Assembly: GCF_040654195.1 (NCBI RefSeq) | Contig: NZ_JBFAHM010000013.1 | Span: forward strand, 1-64,000 | Reading direction: 5' to 3' | DNA length: 64,000 nucleotides | DNA from: Hamadaea sp013361475 | Lineage (GTDB): Bacteria > Actinomycetota > Actinomycetes > Mycobacteriales > Micromonosporaceae | Shown: positions 24,773 through 35,619 of the stretch, piece by piece | How the letters are laid out: each line of letters starts with the position of its first letter | How positions within the stretch are numbered: the first letter of the stretch is position 1 | Made by a program: the position numbers and the translations under genes | The notes under the pieces: generated by a model | The model's input: only the letters and a program-made list of their open reading frames with translations | The model's database searches: none | Told to the model about the DNA's origin: nothing

Positions 24773-24878
24773 GGGAGGTCCTCTCGGAGGGCGTTGTCGG
24801 GGATCAGAATAGCCGGAGCGAGGCGCGGGAGCACACCCCGGTGGGCATGCTCCCGCGAAGACTCGGCTCAGCCGGCGA

Positions 24879-26618
24879 TCAGGCCGAGCCGGACTGGCCC
24901 GGGTTCTTCAGGCCGATGGCGCTCAGGTCGGGCTGGGCGAACATGGGCGAGATGAAGACGTTCGTCACGTTCGAGCCGTAGATCCTCTGAGCCACGGCGT
25001 AGACGACCGGGATGGCGGCGGCCTTCTCCATGATCTTCTGGTCCAGCTCACCCCAGAGCTTGTACTGCCGCTCCAGGTCGGGCTCGGCGACCGCCTCGTC
25101 GATCAGCCGGTTGATCTCGTCGTCGTTGAAGAACGAGTAGTTGTTCGTGCCCGTCTCCCCCGGCGCCGGCAGGTTGCGGCCGTCGAACAGGGCCGGCAGC
25201 ACGGCCGAGCCGTTCGGGTAGTCCGGCACCCAGCCCGCGAAGATCAGGTCGAAGTTGAGGCTGGAGTCGGAGACGTCGTGGTAATACGTCTTGTAGGTCA
25301 CCGGCACCGCCTCGACCTGGATGCCGATCCGGAGGTACATCTCGACGACCGGCTTCATCAGCCGCTTGATCGCCGGGCTGTCCCGGTACGCCACGCGCAG
25401 CTTCTTCGGGCAGTCCTTCGCCTGCTTCAGCAGCTCGGCGGCCCGGTCGATGTCGCCGTCCGGGCGGGTGTTGGTGCCGTAGACGTCGAAGTCCTTGTGC
25501 GCCGCCAGCGACGGCGGGATGAACGAGGTGGCGAGCTCGCCGGAGATCGAGCCGCCAAGCGCCGTGCGGAGCTTGCGCTTGTCGAAGGCGTACGAGAGGG
25601 CCTGGCGGCACTTGACGTCTTTGATCTTGCGAGTGTTGATCGCGAAGAAGCGCACCGCGCCGGTGGTGCCGGTGGCAGTCCGGGCGGCCAGCTCGGGGTC
25701 GTTGACGACCTGCTGGAGGAAGTTCGGGGCCACATCCTGGTCGATCATGATCCCGGAGTGCTCCGGGCCTTGATCGGCGATCAGCTTGTTGGTCTCCTCG
25801 GCGGAGTCGTTCGCCGCCTGGACGATGATCTTGTCCGGGTACGCCTTGCGCACCGAGTCTGTGCCCGCGTCCCAGTTGTCGTTGCGGACCAGGGTCAGCG
25901 TGGTGTCGCTCCGGTCGGAGATCTTGTAGGGCCCGGACGAGAACGGCTTCTCGTCATAGGCCGGCCGGTCCTTGCCCTCGATCTCCTGACGCACCGGGGC
26001 GAGCCCGGTGAGCGCAGCGACGTAGCCGAAGTCGCCCACCGCCTGCTTGAGGTGGTACTGCACCGTCTTCTCGTCGACGCACTCGACGGCCTTGATGCCC
26101 TGGCCGCCGTTGTTGCCGTTGAGGAACGGGCCCTTGTAGTCCTTGGGCGCGTCCAGGTAGCTGCGGACGTAGGGCAACCCGTCCTGCATCAGCTCGGAGA
26201 AGTTGCGCTCGGCGCCGTACTTGAGGTCCTTGCAGGTGACCGGGGTCCCGTCCTCCCACTTCACCCCGTCGCGGAGCTTGAACTCCCAGGTCTTGTTCCC
26301 GTCCGACGGCCGCCCGGTGTCGGTGGCCAGGTCGGGGACGATCTCGCTCGCGGCGTCGCCCGGCTCGGCCTTGGTGGTCGTCAGCGTCCGGGTGATCAGC
26401 CGGCTGATGTTCACCTCGAGCGCCGCGTTGATGATCTGCGGATCCAGGTGATCGGGCAGGGCCCCGACGAAGACGGTGAGGGTGCCGCCCTTCGCGGGGG
26501 CGTCGGCCTCCGTGCTGGCGGCCGAGTCGCAGGCGGCGACGCCGCTCAGGACCAGCGCGGCGGTGACCCCGTATGCGGCCCGGCGTCGCCAGGAGGGGGC
26601 GGTGACATGGCGGTGCAT
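24879..26618 (-). CDS. Oligopeptide-type ABC substrate-binding lipoprotein
   Basis: 579-residue family 5 (OppA/DppA-like) extracytoplasmic solute-binding protein. The signal peptide has lipobox LSGVAAC ending near residue 32. GTLTVFVGALPDHLDPQ starts the fold, and LRDGVKWEDGTPVTCKDLKY (about 125-144) is the family signature. ATG 26618 has GAGGA 5 nt upstream; ATG 26630 is the alternative. No permease or ATPase gene adjoins, so it must use a transporter encoded elsewhere. The ligand is unknown. Confidence 0.88.
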   Translation of the reverse strand: MHRHVTAPSWRRRAAYGVTAALVLSGVAACDSAASTEADAPAKGGTLTVFVGALPDHLDPQIINAALEVNISRLITRTLTTTKAEPGDAASEIVPDLATDTGRPSDGNKTWEFKLRDGVKWEDGTPVTCKDLKYGAERNFSELMQDGLPYVRSYLDAPKDYKGPFLNGNNGGQGIKAVECVDEKTVQYHLKQAVGDFGYVAALTGLAPVRQEIEGKDRPAYDEKPFSSGPYKISDRSDTTLTLVRNDNWDAGTDSVRKAYPDKIIVQAANDSAEETNKLIADQGPEHSGIMIDQDVAPNFLQQVVNDPELAARTATGTTGAVRFFAINTRKIKDVKCRQALSYAFDKRKLRTALGGSISGELATSFIPPSLAAHKDFDVYGTNTRPDGDIDRAAELLKQAKDCPKKLRVAYRDSPAIKRLMKPVVEMYLRIGIQVEAVPVTYKTYYHDVSDSSLNFDLIFAGWVPDYPNGSAVLPALFDGRNLPAPGETGTNNYSFFNDDEINRLIDEAVAEPDLERQYKLWGELDQKIMEKAAAIPVVYAVAQRIYGSNVTNVFISPMFAQPDLSAIGLKNPGQSGSA

Positions 26619-26707
26619 GCGCGTCCTCATGGGGGGTGGGGATGGGACGCCAGACACTCTATGGTTTACGCCTCGCGCGCGGGAACCCGGGCGGCCTTTC
26701 GCAACCA

Positions 26708-26741
26708 ACTCCTGACCTTGACCTGACGCAAGGTCAGGAGT
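26708..26741. terminator. Inverted repeat downstream of peptidoglycan-binding-like gene
   Basis: Perfect 13-bp arms ACTCCTGACCTTG / CAAGGTCAGGAGT, 8-nt loop. It lies between two minus-strand genes and probably terminates the upstream one. Confidence 0.6.
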
Positions 26742-26767
26742 CGATGACTCAGCGCGTCAGCGCCGGA

Positions 26768-27199
26768 TCACAGCAGCCGGAAGCAGCGCAGCTGGTTGAA
26801 GTCGTTCCGGGTCGCCCAGTACATGACCGACCGGGTGTTCGGCCCGTAGACCCCGTCCGCGCTGATGCCGTACGCCGACTGGATGGACGCGACCTTCGCC
26901 TTGGTGGCCGGGCCGTAGACCCCGTCCACGGTCAGGCCGGTCTGGTAGCAGTCGTTGAGCTCCCGCTGGAGCACCTTCACCGCCGCGTTGGCGATGCCGG
27001 ACTGCAGGTGGCAGTCGACACTGCTGCCGTAGGACGGGACGCTGGCGGACAGCCGCTCGCCGGTGTAGGGGTCGATGCCCGTCGTCGCCTTCAAAACCGA
27101 GCTCGTGCAGACCGGCGTCGCCGCCGCGGCCGGTGACGCCGGCACCAGTACCGTCGCGCACACGACGAGCGCGGCCGCCACCGCGATGACTCGTTTCAT
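26768..27199 (-). CDS. Secreted peptidoglycan-binding-like protein
   Basis: 143-residue exported protein. A Sec signal peptide occupies residues 1-27 (KRVIAVAAALVVCATVLVPA, then ASPAAAA). The mature part resembles PG_binding_1 repeats: LTVDGVYGPATKAKVASIQ and ISADGVYGPNTRSVMYW (about residues 90-130). Four cysteines (CTSS, DCHL, DCYQ, RCFR) could form two disulfides. GGGAGGAACC upstream of ATG 27199 is an excellent ribosome binding site. Probably a cell-wall-associated binding module with no catalytic domain. Confidence 0.82.
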   Translation of the reverse strand: MKRVIAVAAALVVCATVLVPASPAAAATPVCTSSVLKATTGIDPYTGERLSASVPSYGSSVDCHLQSGIANAAVKVLQRELNDCYQTGLTVDGVYGPATKAKVASIQSAYGISADGVYGPNTRSVMYWATRNDFNQLRCFRLL

Positions 27200-27238
27200 G
27201 GTTCCTCCCGTGAATTCGGTCCGAAGTGGACCTTGACC

Positions 27239-27258
27239 TCGCGATCGTCGGATCGCGA
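27239..27258. promoter_or_regulatory. Perfect 8-bp dyad upstream of secreted protein gene
   Basis: TCGCGATC-GTCG-GATCGCGA, 40 bp upstream of the start at 27199. Could be an operator or the tail terminator of tpiA. Confidence 0.3.
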
Positions 27259-27338
27259 CAACGAGAGTTTTCCATGAAGCAGTTCGGCGCGACGCCCCAC
27301 CGGGACATCGCGCCGAACTCCGCTGCAAGCCGGGCGGA

Positions 27339-28124
27339 TCAGGCCGCCTTGGCGTACCGGACGATCCCGGCGAACTCCTCCGGGACCAGGCTGGCCCCAC
27401 CGACCAGGGTGCCGTCCACATCGGGCTGCTCCATGATGCCGGCCGCGTTCGCCGCCTTCACCGAGCCGCCGTAGAGGATGCGCACCTTCTGCGCGACGTC
27501 GGCGCCGAAGGTCTCGGCGATCCGGCCCCGGATCGCGCCGATGACCTCCTGCGCGTCCTCCGCGCCGCAGGTCTTGCCGGTGCCGATCGCCCAGACCGGC
27601 TCGTACGCGACGACGACCTTCTCGACCTGCTCGGCCTTGAGTCCGTCCAGACCCCCGTCGAGCTGGGCCAGGGTGTGCGCCACGTGCTCGCCCCGCTCCC
27701 GGATCTCCAGGCCCTCGCCGACGCAGAGGATCGGCGCGATCTCGTTGGCCAGCGCCGCCTTGACCTTGGCGTTGACCAGCGCGTCGTCCTCGTTGTGGTA
27801 TTCGCGCCGCTCGGAGTGGCCGACGGCGACGTACTGGCAGCCGAGCTTGGCCAGCATCGCCCCGGAGATCTCCCCGGTGTACGCCCCGGACACGTGCGCC
27901 GACAGGTCCTGCGCGCCGTAGCCGATGAGCCACTTGTCGCCGTCGATCGCCGTCTGCACGCTGCGGATGTCCGTGAACGGCGGCAGCACGACGACCTCGA
28001 CGTCGGTCAGCTCCTTCTCGGTCAGCGTGTGGGCCAGCTTCTGGACCAGCGCGATGGCCTCGAGGTGGTTGAGGTTCATCTTCCAGTTGCCGGCCATCAG
28101 GGGCCGGCGCTTCGCCTCAGCCAT
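27339..28124 (-). CDS. tpiA: Triosephosphate isomerase
   Basis: 261-residue TIM barrel interconverting dihydroxyacetone-P and glyceraldehyde-3-P. LMAGNWKMNLN carries the catalytic lysine, YVAVGHSERREY the catalytic histidine and VVAYEPVWAIGTGK the catalytic glutamate. ILYGGSVKAANA is the phosphate loop. ATG 28124 starts immediately after the pgk stop. Third gene of gap-pgk-tpiA. Confidence 0.97.
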   Translation of the reverse strand: MAEAKRRPLMAGNWKMNLNHLEAIALVQKLAHTLTEKELTDVEVVVLPPFTDIRSVQTAIDGDKWLIGYGAQDLSAHVSGAYTGEISGAMLAKLGCQYVAVGHSERREYHNEDDALVNAKVKAALANEIAPILCVGEGLEIRERGEHVAHTLAQLDGGLDGLKAEQVEKVVVAYEPVWAIGTGKTCGAEDAQEVIGAIRGRIAETFGADVAQKVRILYGGSVKAANAAGIMEQPDVDGTLVGGASLVPEEFAGIVRYAKAA

Positions 28125-29326
28125 TCACTGCTCCAGTGCTTCGATGCCCGGGAGGTCCTTGCCCTCCAGGAACTCCAGGGACGCGCCACCGCCGGTCGAG
28201 ATGTGGCCGAAGCCGCTCTCGTCGATGCCCAGCGCGCGCACCGCCGCCGCCGAGTCGCCACCGCCGACGACGGTGAGCCCGTCGACCTTGGTGATCGCCT
28301 CCGCGACGCCCCGCGTCCCGGCCGCGAACGGGGCCAGCTCGAACACGCCCATCGGGCCGTTCCAGAAGACCGTCTTCGCGCCGGACAGGGCGTCGGCGAA
28401 CTCGGCGACCGAGGCGGGGCCGATGTCGAGGCCGAGCCGGCCGGCCGGGATCTCGGTCGCGGACACGGTCTGCGTGGCGGCGTCAGCGGCGAACTTGTCC
28501 GCCACGACGACGTCGGACGGCAACAGGATCTTGCCGTCTGCCCGCTCCAGCAGCCCGCGGCAGGTGTCGACCATCTCGTCCTGCAGCAGCGAGGCGCCGA
28601 CCTCGTGGCCCTGGGCCTTGAGGAAGGTGAAGCACATGCCGCCGCCGATGAGCAGCCGGTCCACCTTCGGCAGCAGCGCCTCGATGACGGCCAGCTTGTC
28701 GGAGACCTTCGAGCCGCCGAGCACCACGACGTACGGCCGGGCCGGGTCGCCGGTGAGCGTCCGTAGCACCTCGACCTCGCGGAGCACGAGGCCGCCGGCG
28801 TAGTGCGGCAGGCGCGCCGGAACGTCGTAGACGCTGGCGTGCTTGCGGTGCACCGCGCCGAACGCGTCGTCCACGTACGCGTCCCCGAACGCGGCGAGCT
28901 GGTCGGCGAACGCGCCCCGCTCGCCGGCGTCCTTGCTGGTCTCACCGGCGTTGAAGCGCAGGTTCTCCAGGAGCGCGACCTGTCCGTCGGCCAAGCCGGC
29001 GACGGCCGCCTGAGCGGACTCCCCGACCGTGTCGGTGGCGAACGAGATCGGCGAGCCGAGCAGCTCACCCAGCCGCTCCGCGACCGGCTTCAACGTGTAC
29101 GCGGGGTCCGGAGCACCCTTCGGGCGACCGAGGTGCGACATGACGACGACCTTCGCGCCCGCGTCCCGCAGGGCCACGATGGTCGGCAGGACGGCCCGGA
29201 TGCGGCCGTCGTCAGCGATTTCCGCCGGGTCCGATCCCTTGACGAAGGGGACGTTCAGGTCGGCGCGCACGAGCACGCGCCGACCCGAGACTCCCTCGTC
29301 CAGCAGAGTGTCGAGGGATTTGATCG

Positions 29327-29330
<4 letters not shown>
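28125..29330 (-). CDS. pgk: Phosphoglycerate kinase
   Basis: 401-residue PGK producing ATP from 1,3-bisphosphoglycerate. The N-terminal signature is RRVLVRADLNVPF near residue 17, and VVMSHLGRPKGAPDP follows near 60. The ATP-site end is VVGGGDSAAAVR near 350. GTG 29330 overlaps the gap stop by GTGA and is coupled to it. Length is normal. Confidence 0.97.
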
Positions 29331-30334
<1,004 letters not shown>

Positions 30335-30584
30335 GTGTCCCATCTCCTCGCTAGCGCCGGCGCTGACGGCCGGCGGCCGATATTTCTGTCCGGCAGCGTC
30401 GCCTTCCGTTCCGACCCTATCCCAACGACTGTGTCCCAGGTCCGCGGGGCTGACAGACCGTCGCTCCCGTCGGGCACCGGTCGGGCCGGTAGACGGCCCT
30501 CCCTGCCGGCTTCGCGGGCCGTGCAGCACGCCCCGCGCCCCGCTGCGAGGCTCGCGGCGGGGCGACGGTAAGCCGAGGGGCGGG

Positions 30585-31568
30585 CTAGACGGAGAGCATG
30601 TCGGGGGTGACGGCGGCTTCGGTGTCCGGGATGCCGAGATCGCGGGCTCGCTTGTCGGCCAGCGCCAGCAGACGGCGGATCCGGCCCGCGATCGCGTCCT
30701 TGGTCAGCGGCGGGTCGGCGAGCGCGCCCAGCTCCTCCAGCGACGCCTGCCGGTGCTCCAGCCGCAGGCGGCCGGCGCTCGTCAGATGCCCGGGGGCGTC
30801 GTCGGCGAGGATCTCGAGCGCCCGAGTCACCCGGGCCGCAGCCGCGACCGCCGCCCGCGCGGAGCGCCGCAGGTTCGCGTCGTCGAAGTTGGCCAGCCGG
30901 TTGGCCGTCGCCCGCACCTCACGGCGTACCCGTCGCTCTTCCCAGGCGAGCACACTCGCGTGCGCGCCGACCCGGGCGAGCAGCGCGGCGATCGCGTCGC
31001 CGTCCTTGACCACGACCCGGTCCACCCCGCGGACCTCGCGGGCCTTGGCGGTCGTGATGCCCAGCCGCCGCGCCGAACCGACCAGCGCGAGCGCCGACTC
31101 CGGACCGGGGCAGGTGATCTCCAGCGCGCAGGACCGGCCGGGCTCGGTCAGCGAGCCGTGCGCGAGGAACGCTCCCCGCCACGCCGCGACCTGGCAGCAC
31201 ATGTTGCCGGAGACGACGTGCGGGGGCAGGCCCCGGACCGGGCGGCCACGCACGTCGAGCAGGCCGGTCTGCCGGGCCAGCGCCTCGCCGTCCTTGACGA
31301 CGCGGACGATGTAATGACTGCCCTTGCGCAGTCCACCGGAGGCGAGGATGTGGATCTCGCTCGGGTACCCGTAAAGGTCGGCCACGGTGGCCCGCAGTCG
31401 CCGGGCGACCGCCCCGGTGTCGAGTTCCGCCTCGACGACGACCCGGCCCGAGACGATGTGCAACCCGCCCGCGAACCGCAGCAGCGCGGCCATCTCCGCC
31501 CGCCGGCAGCACGGCTTGGGCACGTCCACCCGGCTCAGCTCGTCCTTGACCGCCGCGGTCATCGCCAT
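30585..31568 (-). CDS. whiA: Sporulation/division regulator WhiA
   Basis: 327-residue WhiA. It pairs an N-terminal LAGLIDADG-like fold with a C-terminal helix-turn-helix, and works with WhiB to control sporulation septation genes. The start TAAVKDELSRVDVPKPCCRRAE (residues 4-25, first 20 conserved) and SGNMCCQVAAWRGAFLAHGS are family hallmarks. The C-terminal motif is SLEELGALADPPLTKDAIAG. ATG 31568 has GGAG 7 nt upstream. Immediately upstream are yvcK and rapZ, the classical whiA cluster. Confidence 0.96.
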   Translation of the reverse strand: MAMTAAVKDELSRVDVPKPCCRRAEMAALLRFAGGLHIVSGRVVVEAELDTGAVARRLRATVADLYGYPSEIHILASGGLRKGSHYIVRVVKDGEALARQTGLLDVRGRPVRGLPPHVVSGNMCCQVAAWRGAFLAHGSLTEPGRSCALEITCPGPESALALVGSARRLGITTAKAREVRGVDRVVVKDGDAIAALLARVGAHASVLAWEERRVRREVRATANRLANFDDANLRRSARAAVAAAARVTRALEILADDAPGHLTSAGRLRLEHRQASLEELGALADPPLTKDAIAGRIRRLLALADKRARDLGIPDTEAAVTPDMLSV

Positions 31569-31716
31569 CGTGTCACTCCACCTCATGCCTCGTGCTTCGG
31601 GTCGCCTCGGGCGCTCAGGCCACGCCCGGCGCCGCGCTCCTGCGCGCCGGTCGTCAGTGCTTAACGAGCGGTGCGGCGGCTCCGCACTGCCTTTCTCCGC
31701 CAACACTCCGCGTTCC

Positions 31717-32661
31717 TCACGCGTTCCCCGCTCCGAACAGTGGCTCCAGGGCCTTGGCCAGGGCGGGGGGATCGTGCCTCGGCACATTCCGGCCGACGGC
31801 GAGCCGGCCGAGGGCGAGCCGCGCGCCCAACGACCGCGCCGCTGCCCCGACCGTCGCCGGATCCTCGACGGCGTCGCCGTCAGCAAGAACAATATCTGCC
31901 CGGAAATCAGGCAAGTAACGGGTCAACGCCCCGAGATGGTCGGCGAGCGACAAACCACCGGTTTCGCCCTCAGCCGCCAGATTCAAGGTGATCAACCGTT
32001 TTGCCCGAGTCTTCACGACCGCCGCCGCCAGCTCCGGAACCAGCAGATGCGGGATGACGCTGGTGTACCAGCTCCCCGGCCCGAACAGCAGCCAATCAGC
32101 CGACAGCACCGCGGCCACCGCCTCCGGACAGGCCTGCGGCGCCGGGGGCAGGAGGCGTACCACCTCGATGTCGCCGGGCGACACCGCGATCTCATGCTGG
32201 CCCTGGATGGTGACCAACTCCTGCGGCCGGGCAGGATCACCGCCCCGGATGTCGGCCTCCAGCGTGACGGGCAACCGGCACATCGGCAGCACCCGCCCCT
32301 GCGCGCGGACCATCGCGGCCCCGTGCTCCAGCGCGGTCACCGGGTCGCCGAACTGCTCCATCAGGCCCAGCAGCACGATGTTGCCGACGGGGTGACCGGC
32401 GAGGGCGTCCGTCCCGGCGAAACGGTGCTGGAACAAGTCCGCCGACCGGCGGCTCACCGGGTCGTCGGCGGCCAGCGCCGCCAACGCCTGCCGCAGATCC
32501 CCCGGTGGCAACGCCCCGCGGTCCAGGCGCAGCCGGCCACTGGACCCGCCGTTGTCCCCGACCGTGACGATCGCGGTGATGTCGAGCGGCGTGGGGATCG
32601 CCCGCAGCGCCCGCAACGACGCCGACAGGCCGGTCCCGCCTCCGAAGGCGACGATCCTCAC
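31717..32661 (-). CDS. yvcK: YvcK/CofD-like gluconeogenesis factor
   Basis: 314-residue YvcK-type protein. Homologues bind UDP-GlcNAc and affect cell-wall precursor allocation; actinobacterial members are linked to growth and morphology. The nucleotide-binding start is IVAFGGGTGLSASLRAL, with VTVGDNGGSSGRLR near residue 35. GHPVGNIVLLGLMEQFGDPV is a further family block. GTG 32661 overlaps the rapZ stop by GTGA. Confidence 0.93.
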   Translation of the reverse strand: MRIVAFGGGTGLSASLRALRAIPTPLDITAIVTVGDNGGSSGRLRLDRGALPPGDLRQALAALAADDPVSRRSADLFQHRFAGTDALAGHPVGNIVLLGLMEQFGDPVTALEHGAAMVRAQGRVLPMCRLPVTLEADIRGGDPARPQELVTIQGQHEIAVSPGDIEVVRLLPPAPQACPEAVAAVLSADWLLFGPGSWYTSVIPHLLVPELAAAVVKTRAKRLITLNLAAEGETGGLSLADHLGALTRYLPDFRADIVLADGDAVEDPATVGAAARSLGARLALGRLAVGRNVPRHDPPALAKALEPLFGAGNA

Positions 32662-33560
32662 TCGCGCCCCAGATCCCGGTGCTGGGCGCTCGCGACCACC
32701 CGCAATTCCCGCAGACGCCGCGCCAGCTCCTCGGCGATCGCGACACTGCGGTGCTTACCGCCGGTGCAACCGACGGCGACAGTGAGGTAGCGCTTGCCCT
32801 CCCGTTCGAATCCCGGCGCGGTCGCGTTGATCAGGCGGGCGTACGTCTCGACGAAGGTCGCCGCACCCCGCTGGCCCAGCACGTAACGACTGACGTCACC
32901 GTCACGGCCGCTGTGGTCGCGCAGCTCCGGCACCCAGAAAGGGTTCGGCAGGAAGCGTGCGTCCAGCACGAAATCGGCGTCCGGCGGCAGACCGTACTTG
33001 AACCCGAAGGACAGCACGGTGACGCGCAACTTCAGCGCGTCCTCGCCGGCGAACAACTCCTCGACCCGGCTGCGCAGCTGGTTCACGTTCAGGTGACTGG
33101 TGTCGATGACGACGTCGGCGAGATCCCGGGCCTCGGCGAGCAGATCCCGCTCGGCCGCGATCCCGTCGGACAACCGGCCGTTGCCCTGCAACGGGTGCGA
33201 CCGGCGGACGTTCTCGAACCGGCGGATCAGCACGTCGTCGTCGGCGTCCACGAAGACCACGCGGGGAGCGAACCCCCGCTCGCGCAACGCCTTGACCGCC
33301 CCGGCGAGATCCGTCGAGAAAGCGCGGCTACGCACGTCGAGCACCATCGCCGTCTGACGGGCCGCCCCGCCGGCCGCGTGCGCCAGCTCGGCCATCTGCA
33401 CCATCAGCGTCTGCGGAAGATTGTCGACGACGTAGTAGCCGACATTCTCCAGCGCCCGGGCGACGGTCGACCGGCCACCGCCGGACACCCCCGTCACGAT
33501 CACCAAGTCGGTCTGCGACCGCGAGACCGCCTCCGCGGCCGAGGTCTCGGCTTCCGTCAC
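32658..33560 (-). CDS. rapZ: RapZ-like nucleotide-binding protein
   Basis: 300-residue RapZ/YvcJ P-loop protein. The P-loop reads VTGVSGGGRST, with arginine in place of the usual lysine, a substitution I recall from other actinobacterial members. The C-terminal conserved block is TVAVGCTGGKHRSVAIAEEL. VLSFGFKYGLPPDADFVLDA marks the family. In enterobacteria RapZ controls GlmS via small RNAs; in actinobacteria the role is unclear. GTG 33560; 67 bp downstream of uvrC. Confidence 0.93.
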   Translation of the reverse strand: MTEAETSAAEAVSRSQTDLVIVTGVSGGGRSTVARALENVGYYVVDNLPQTLMVQMAELAHAAGGAARQTAMVLDVRSRAFSTDLAGAVKALRERGFAPRVVFVDADDDVLIRRFENVRRSHPLQGNGRLSDGIAAERDLLAEARDLADVVIDTSHLNVNQLRSRVEELFAGEDALKLRVTVLSFGFKYGLPPDADFVLDARFLPNPFWVPELRDHSGRDGDVSRYVLGQRGAATFVETYARLINATAPGFEREGKRYLTVAVGCTGGKHRSVAIAEELARRLRELRVVASAQHRDLGRE

Positions 33561-33627
33561 CGCTTGCCACTCCCCTGCCCGGATCCCCGCGCACGACCCG
33601 GCAGGCCGCGGCGCCCCGCCGGAGAGT

Positions 33628-35559
33628 CTACCGAGGTGGTTCGGGGGTCTGATCGGTGGCTTTGGGGTCGCTGTCGGGTTTGGCCTCGCCGTGCAGGGCC
33701 GCGAGCACGGCCGCCGCCGTCCGCGGCCCCATGCCGGGCACCGACGCGATCTCCTCCAGCGACGCCGCCCCCAGCTTTTTGACCGAGCCGAAATGGCGGA
33801 GGAGGGCCTTACGGCGTACCTCGCCGAGGCCGGGGACCTCGTCGAGCGCCGAGGTCGTCATGCGCTTCGACCGCCGCTGGCGGTGGAACGTGATGGCGAA
33901 CCGGTGGGCCTCGTCGCGTACGCGTTGAAGCAGGTAGAGCCCCTCCGAACTGCGCGACAGGATGACCGGCAGATCGTCGTCGGGGAGCCACACCTCCTCC
34001 AGCCGCTTGGCCAGCCCGCAGACGGCGACGTCGACGACGCCCAGCTCGGCGAGCACCGAGGCGGCTGCGTTGACCTGGGGCTGCCCACCGTCGACGACGA
34101 CCAACTGCGGCGGGTACGCGAACTTCTTCGCCCGCCCGTCGTCGTCCAGCGACGGTTCGGCGTCCCGCTCGGCCAGGTACGCCGCGAAGCGCCGCCGGAT
34201 GACCTCGGAGATCGCGGAGACGTCGTCGGTCGCGCCCTTGATGATGAAGCGGCGGTATTCGCTCTTCCGGGCGAGCCCGTCTTCGAAGACGACCATGCTG
34301 GCGACGACGTCGGTGCCCTGGATCTGGGAGATGTCGAAGCACTCGACGCGCAGTGGCGCGGTCGGCAGGGCCAGTGCCTCGGCGATCTCCTCCAACGCGG
34401 CGCTGCGCGCCGTGAGGTCGGTGGCACGCCGCAGCTTGTGCCGGGTCAGCGCCTCCGCCGCGTTGCGCGCGACCGTCTCCATCAGCGTCTTCTTGTCTCC
34501 CCGCTGCGGTACGCGCAGCGACACCCGTGATCCGCGCCGATCGGCCAGCCAGGCTTCCAACGCGTCGGCGTCGGCGGGCAGTTCCGGGACGAGCACTTCG
34601 CGCGGGACGTCGGCGCCCTCGGCGGTGTCGCCGTAGATCTGCGAGCAGAAGTGGTGCACGAGGTCGCCTGTGGTGAGCTGCTCGGTCTTCTCGACCACCC
34701 AGCCGCGCTGGCCGCGCACCCGGCCGCCGCGCACGTGGAAGACCTGGACCGCCGCTTCGAGCTGATCCTCCGCGAACGCCACCACATCGGCGTCGGTGCC
34801 GTCACCGAGGACGACCGCCTGCTTCTCCAGCGCCTTGCGGGCGGCGCCGAGGTCGTCACGGAGCCGGGCGGCCCGCTCGTAGTCCATCTCGGACGAAGCG
34901 GCGAACATCTCCCGCTCCAGCCGCTTGAGCAGCTTGTCGGTGCCGCCCGCCATGAAGTCGCAGAACTCGTCGACGATCGCCCGGTGTTCCGCGGCGCTCA
35001 CCCGGCCGACGCACGGCGCGGAGCACTTGCCGATGTAGCCGAGCAGACAGGGCCGGTCGATCTGATGCGCCCGCTTGAACACCCCGGCACTGCATGTGCG
35101 GGCTGGGAAGACCCGCAGCAGGAGGTCGAGCGTCTCGCGGATGGCCCACGCGTGCGAGTAAGGGCCGAAATAGCGCACGCCCTTACGCTTCGCGCCTCGC
35201 ATCACCTGCAGGCGCGGGTATTCCTCGTCGAGGGTGACCGCCAGGAACGGGTACGACTTGTCGTCGCGGTATTTGACGTTGAACCGCGGGTCGAACTCCT
35301 TGATCCAGGCGTATTCGAGCTGGAGCGCCTCCACCTCGGTGCCGACCGTCACCCAGTCCACTGAGGATGCGGTGGTGACCATCTGCTGCGTCCGGGGGTG
35401 CAGCGACCACAGGTCGGCGAAGTAGGAGTTGAGCCGTTGGCGCAGGCTCTTGGCCTTGCCGACGTAGATCACCCGGCCGCTCGGGTCGCGGAACCGGTAG
35501 ACGCCCGGCGACTCCGGAATGGTGCCGGTGGCAGGGCGGTACGTCGAAGGATCGGCCAC
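33628..35559 (-). CDS. uvrC: Excinuclease ABC subunit C
   Basis: 643-residue UvrC, which makes both incisions in nucleotide excision repair. The GIY-YIG nuclease starts with PGVYRFRDPSGRVIYVGKAK at about residues 19-38. The UvrB-binding UVR helix is near residues 205-240. The RNase H-like second nuclease includes YPPQLVVVDGGQPQV. The C-terminal helix-hairpin-helix is ASVPGMGPRTAAAV. GTG 35559 is favoured by TAGGCT 6 nt upstream on the minus strand. uvrA lies about 1.5 kb upstream. Confidence 0.96.
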   Translation of the reverse strand: MADPSTYRPATGTIPESPGVYRFRDPSGRVIYVGKAKSLRQRLNSYFADLWSLHPRTQQMVTTASSVDWVTVGTEVEALQLEYAWIKEFDPRFNVKYRDDKSYPFLAVTLDEEYPRLQVMRGAKRKGVRYFGPYSHAWAIRETLDLLLRVFPARTCSAGVFKRAHQIDRPCLLGYIGKCSAPCVGRVSAAEHRAIVDEFCDFMAGGTDKLLKRLEREMFAASSEMDYERAARLRDDLGAARKALEKQAVVLGDGTDADVVAFAEDQLEAAVQVFHVRGGRVRGQRGWVVEKTEQLTTGDLVHHFCSQIYGDTAEGADVPREVLVPELPADADALEAWLADRRGSRVSLRVPQRGDKKTLMETVARNAAEALTRHKLRRATDLTARSAALEEIAEALALPTAPLRVECFDISQIQGTDVVASMVVFEDGLARKSEYRRFIIKGATDDVSAISEVIRRRFAAYLAERDAEPSLDDDGRAKKFAYPPQLVVVDGGQPQVNAAASVLAELGVVDVAVCGLAKRLEEVWLPDDDLPVILSRSSEGLYLLQRVRDEAHRFAITFHRQRRSKRMTTSALDEVPGLGEVRRKALLRHFGSVKKLGAASLEEIASVPGMGPRTAAAVLAALHGEAKPDSDPKATDQTPEPPR

Positions 35560-35565
35560 GCCGCA

Positions 35566-35571
35566 AGCCTA
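35566..35571 (-). promoter_or_regulatory. Candidate -10 of leaderless uvrC
   Basis: TAGGCT on the minus strand, 6 nt before GTG 35559. Confidence 0.4.
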
Positions 35572-35619
35572 CTCAGGACGGCCGACAAGATCGCTTCGCT
35601 GCCCCGCCACCGGCGGGGA

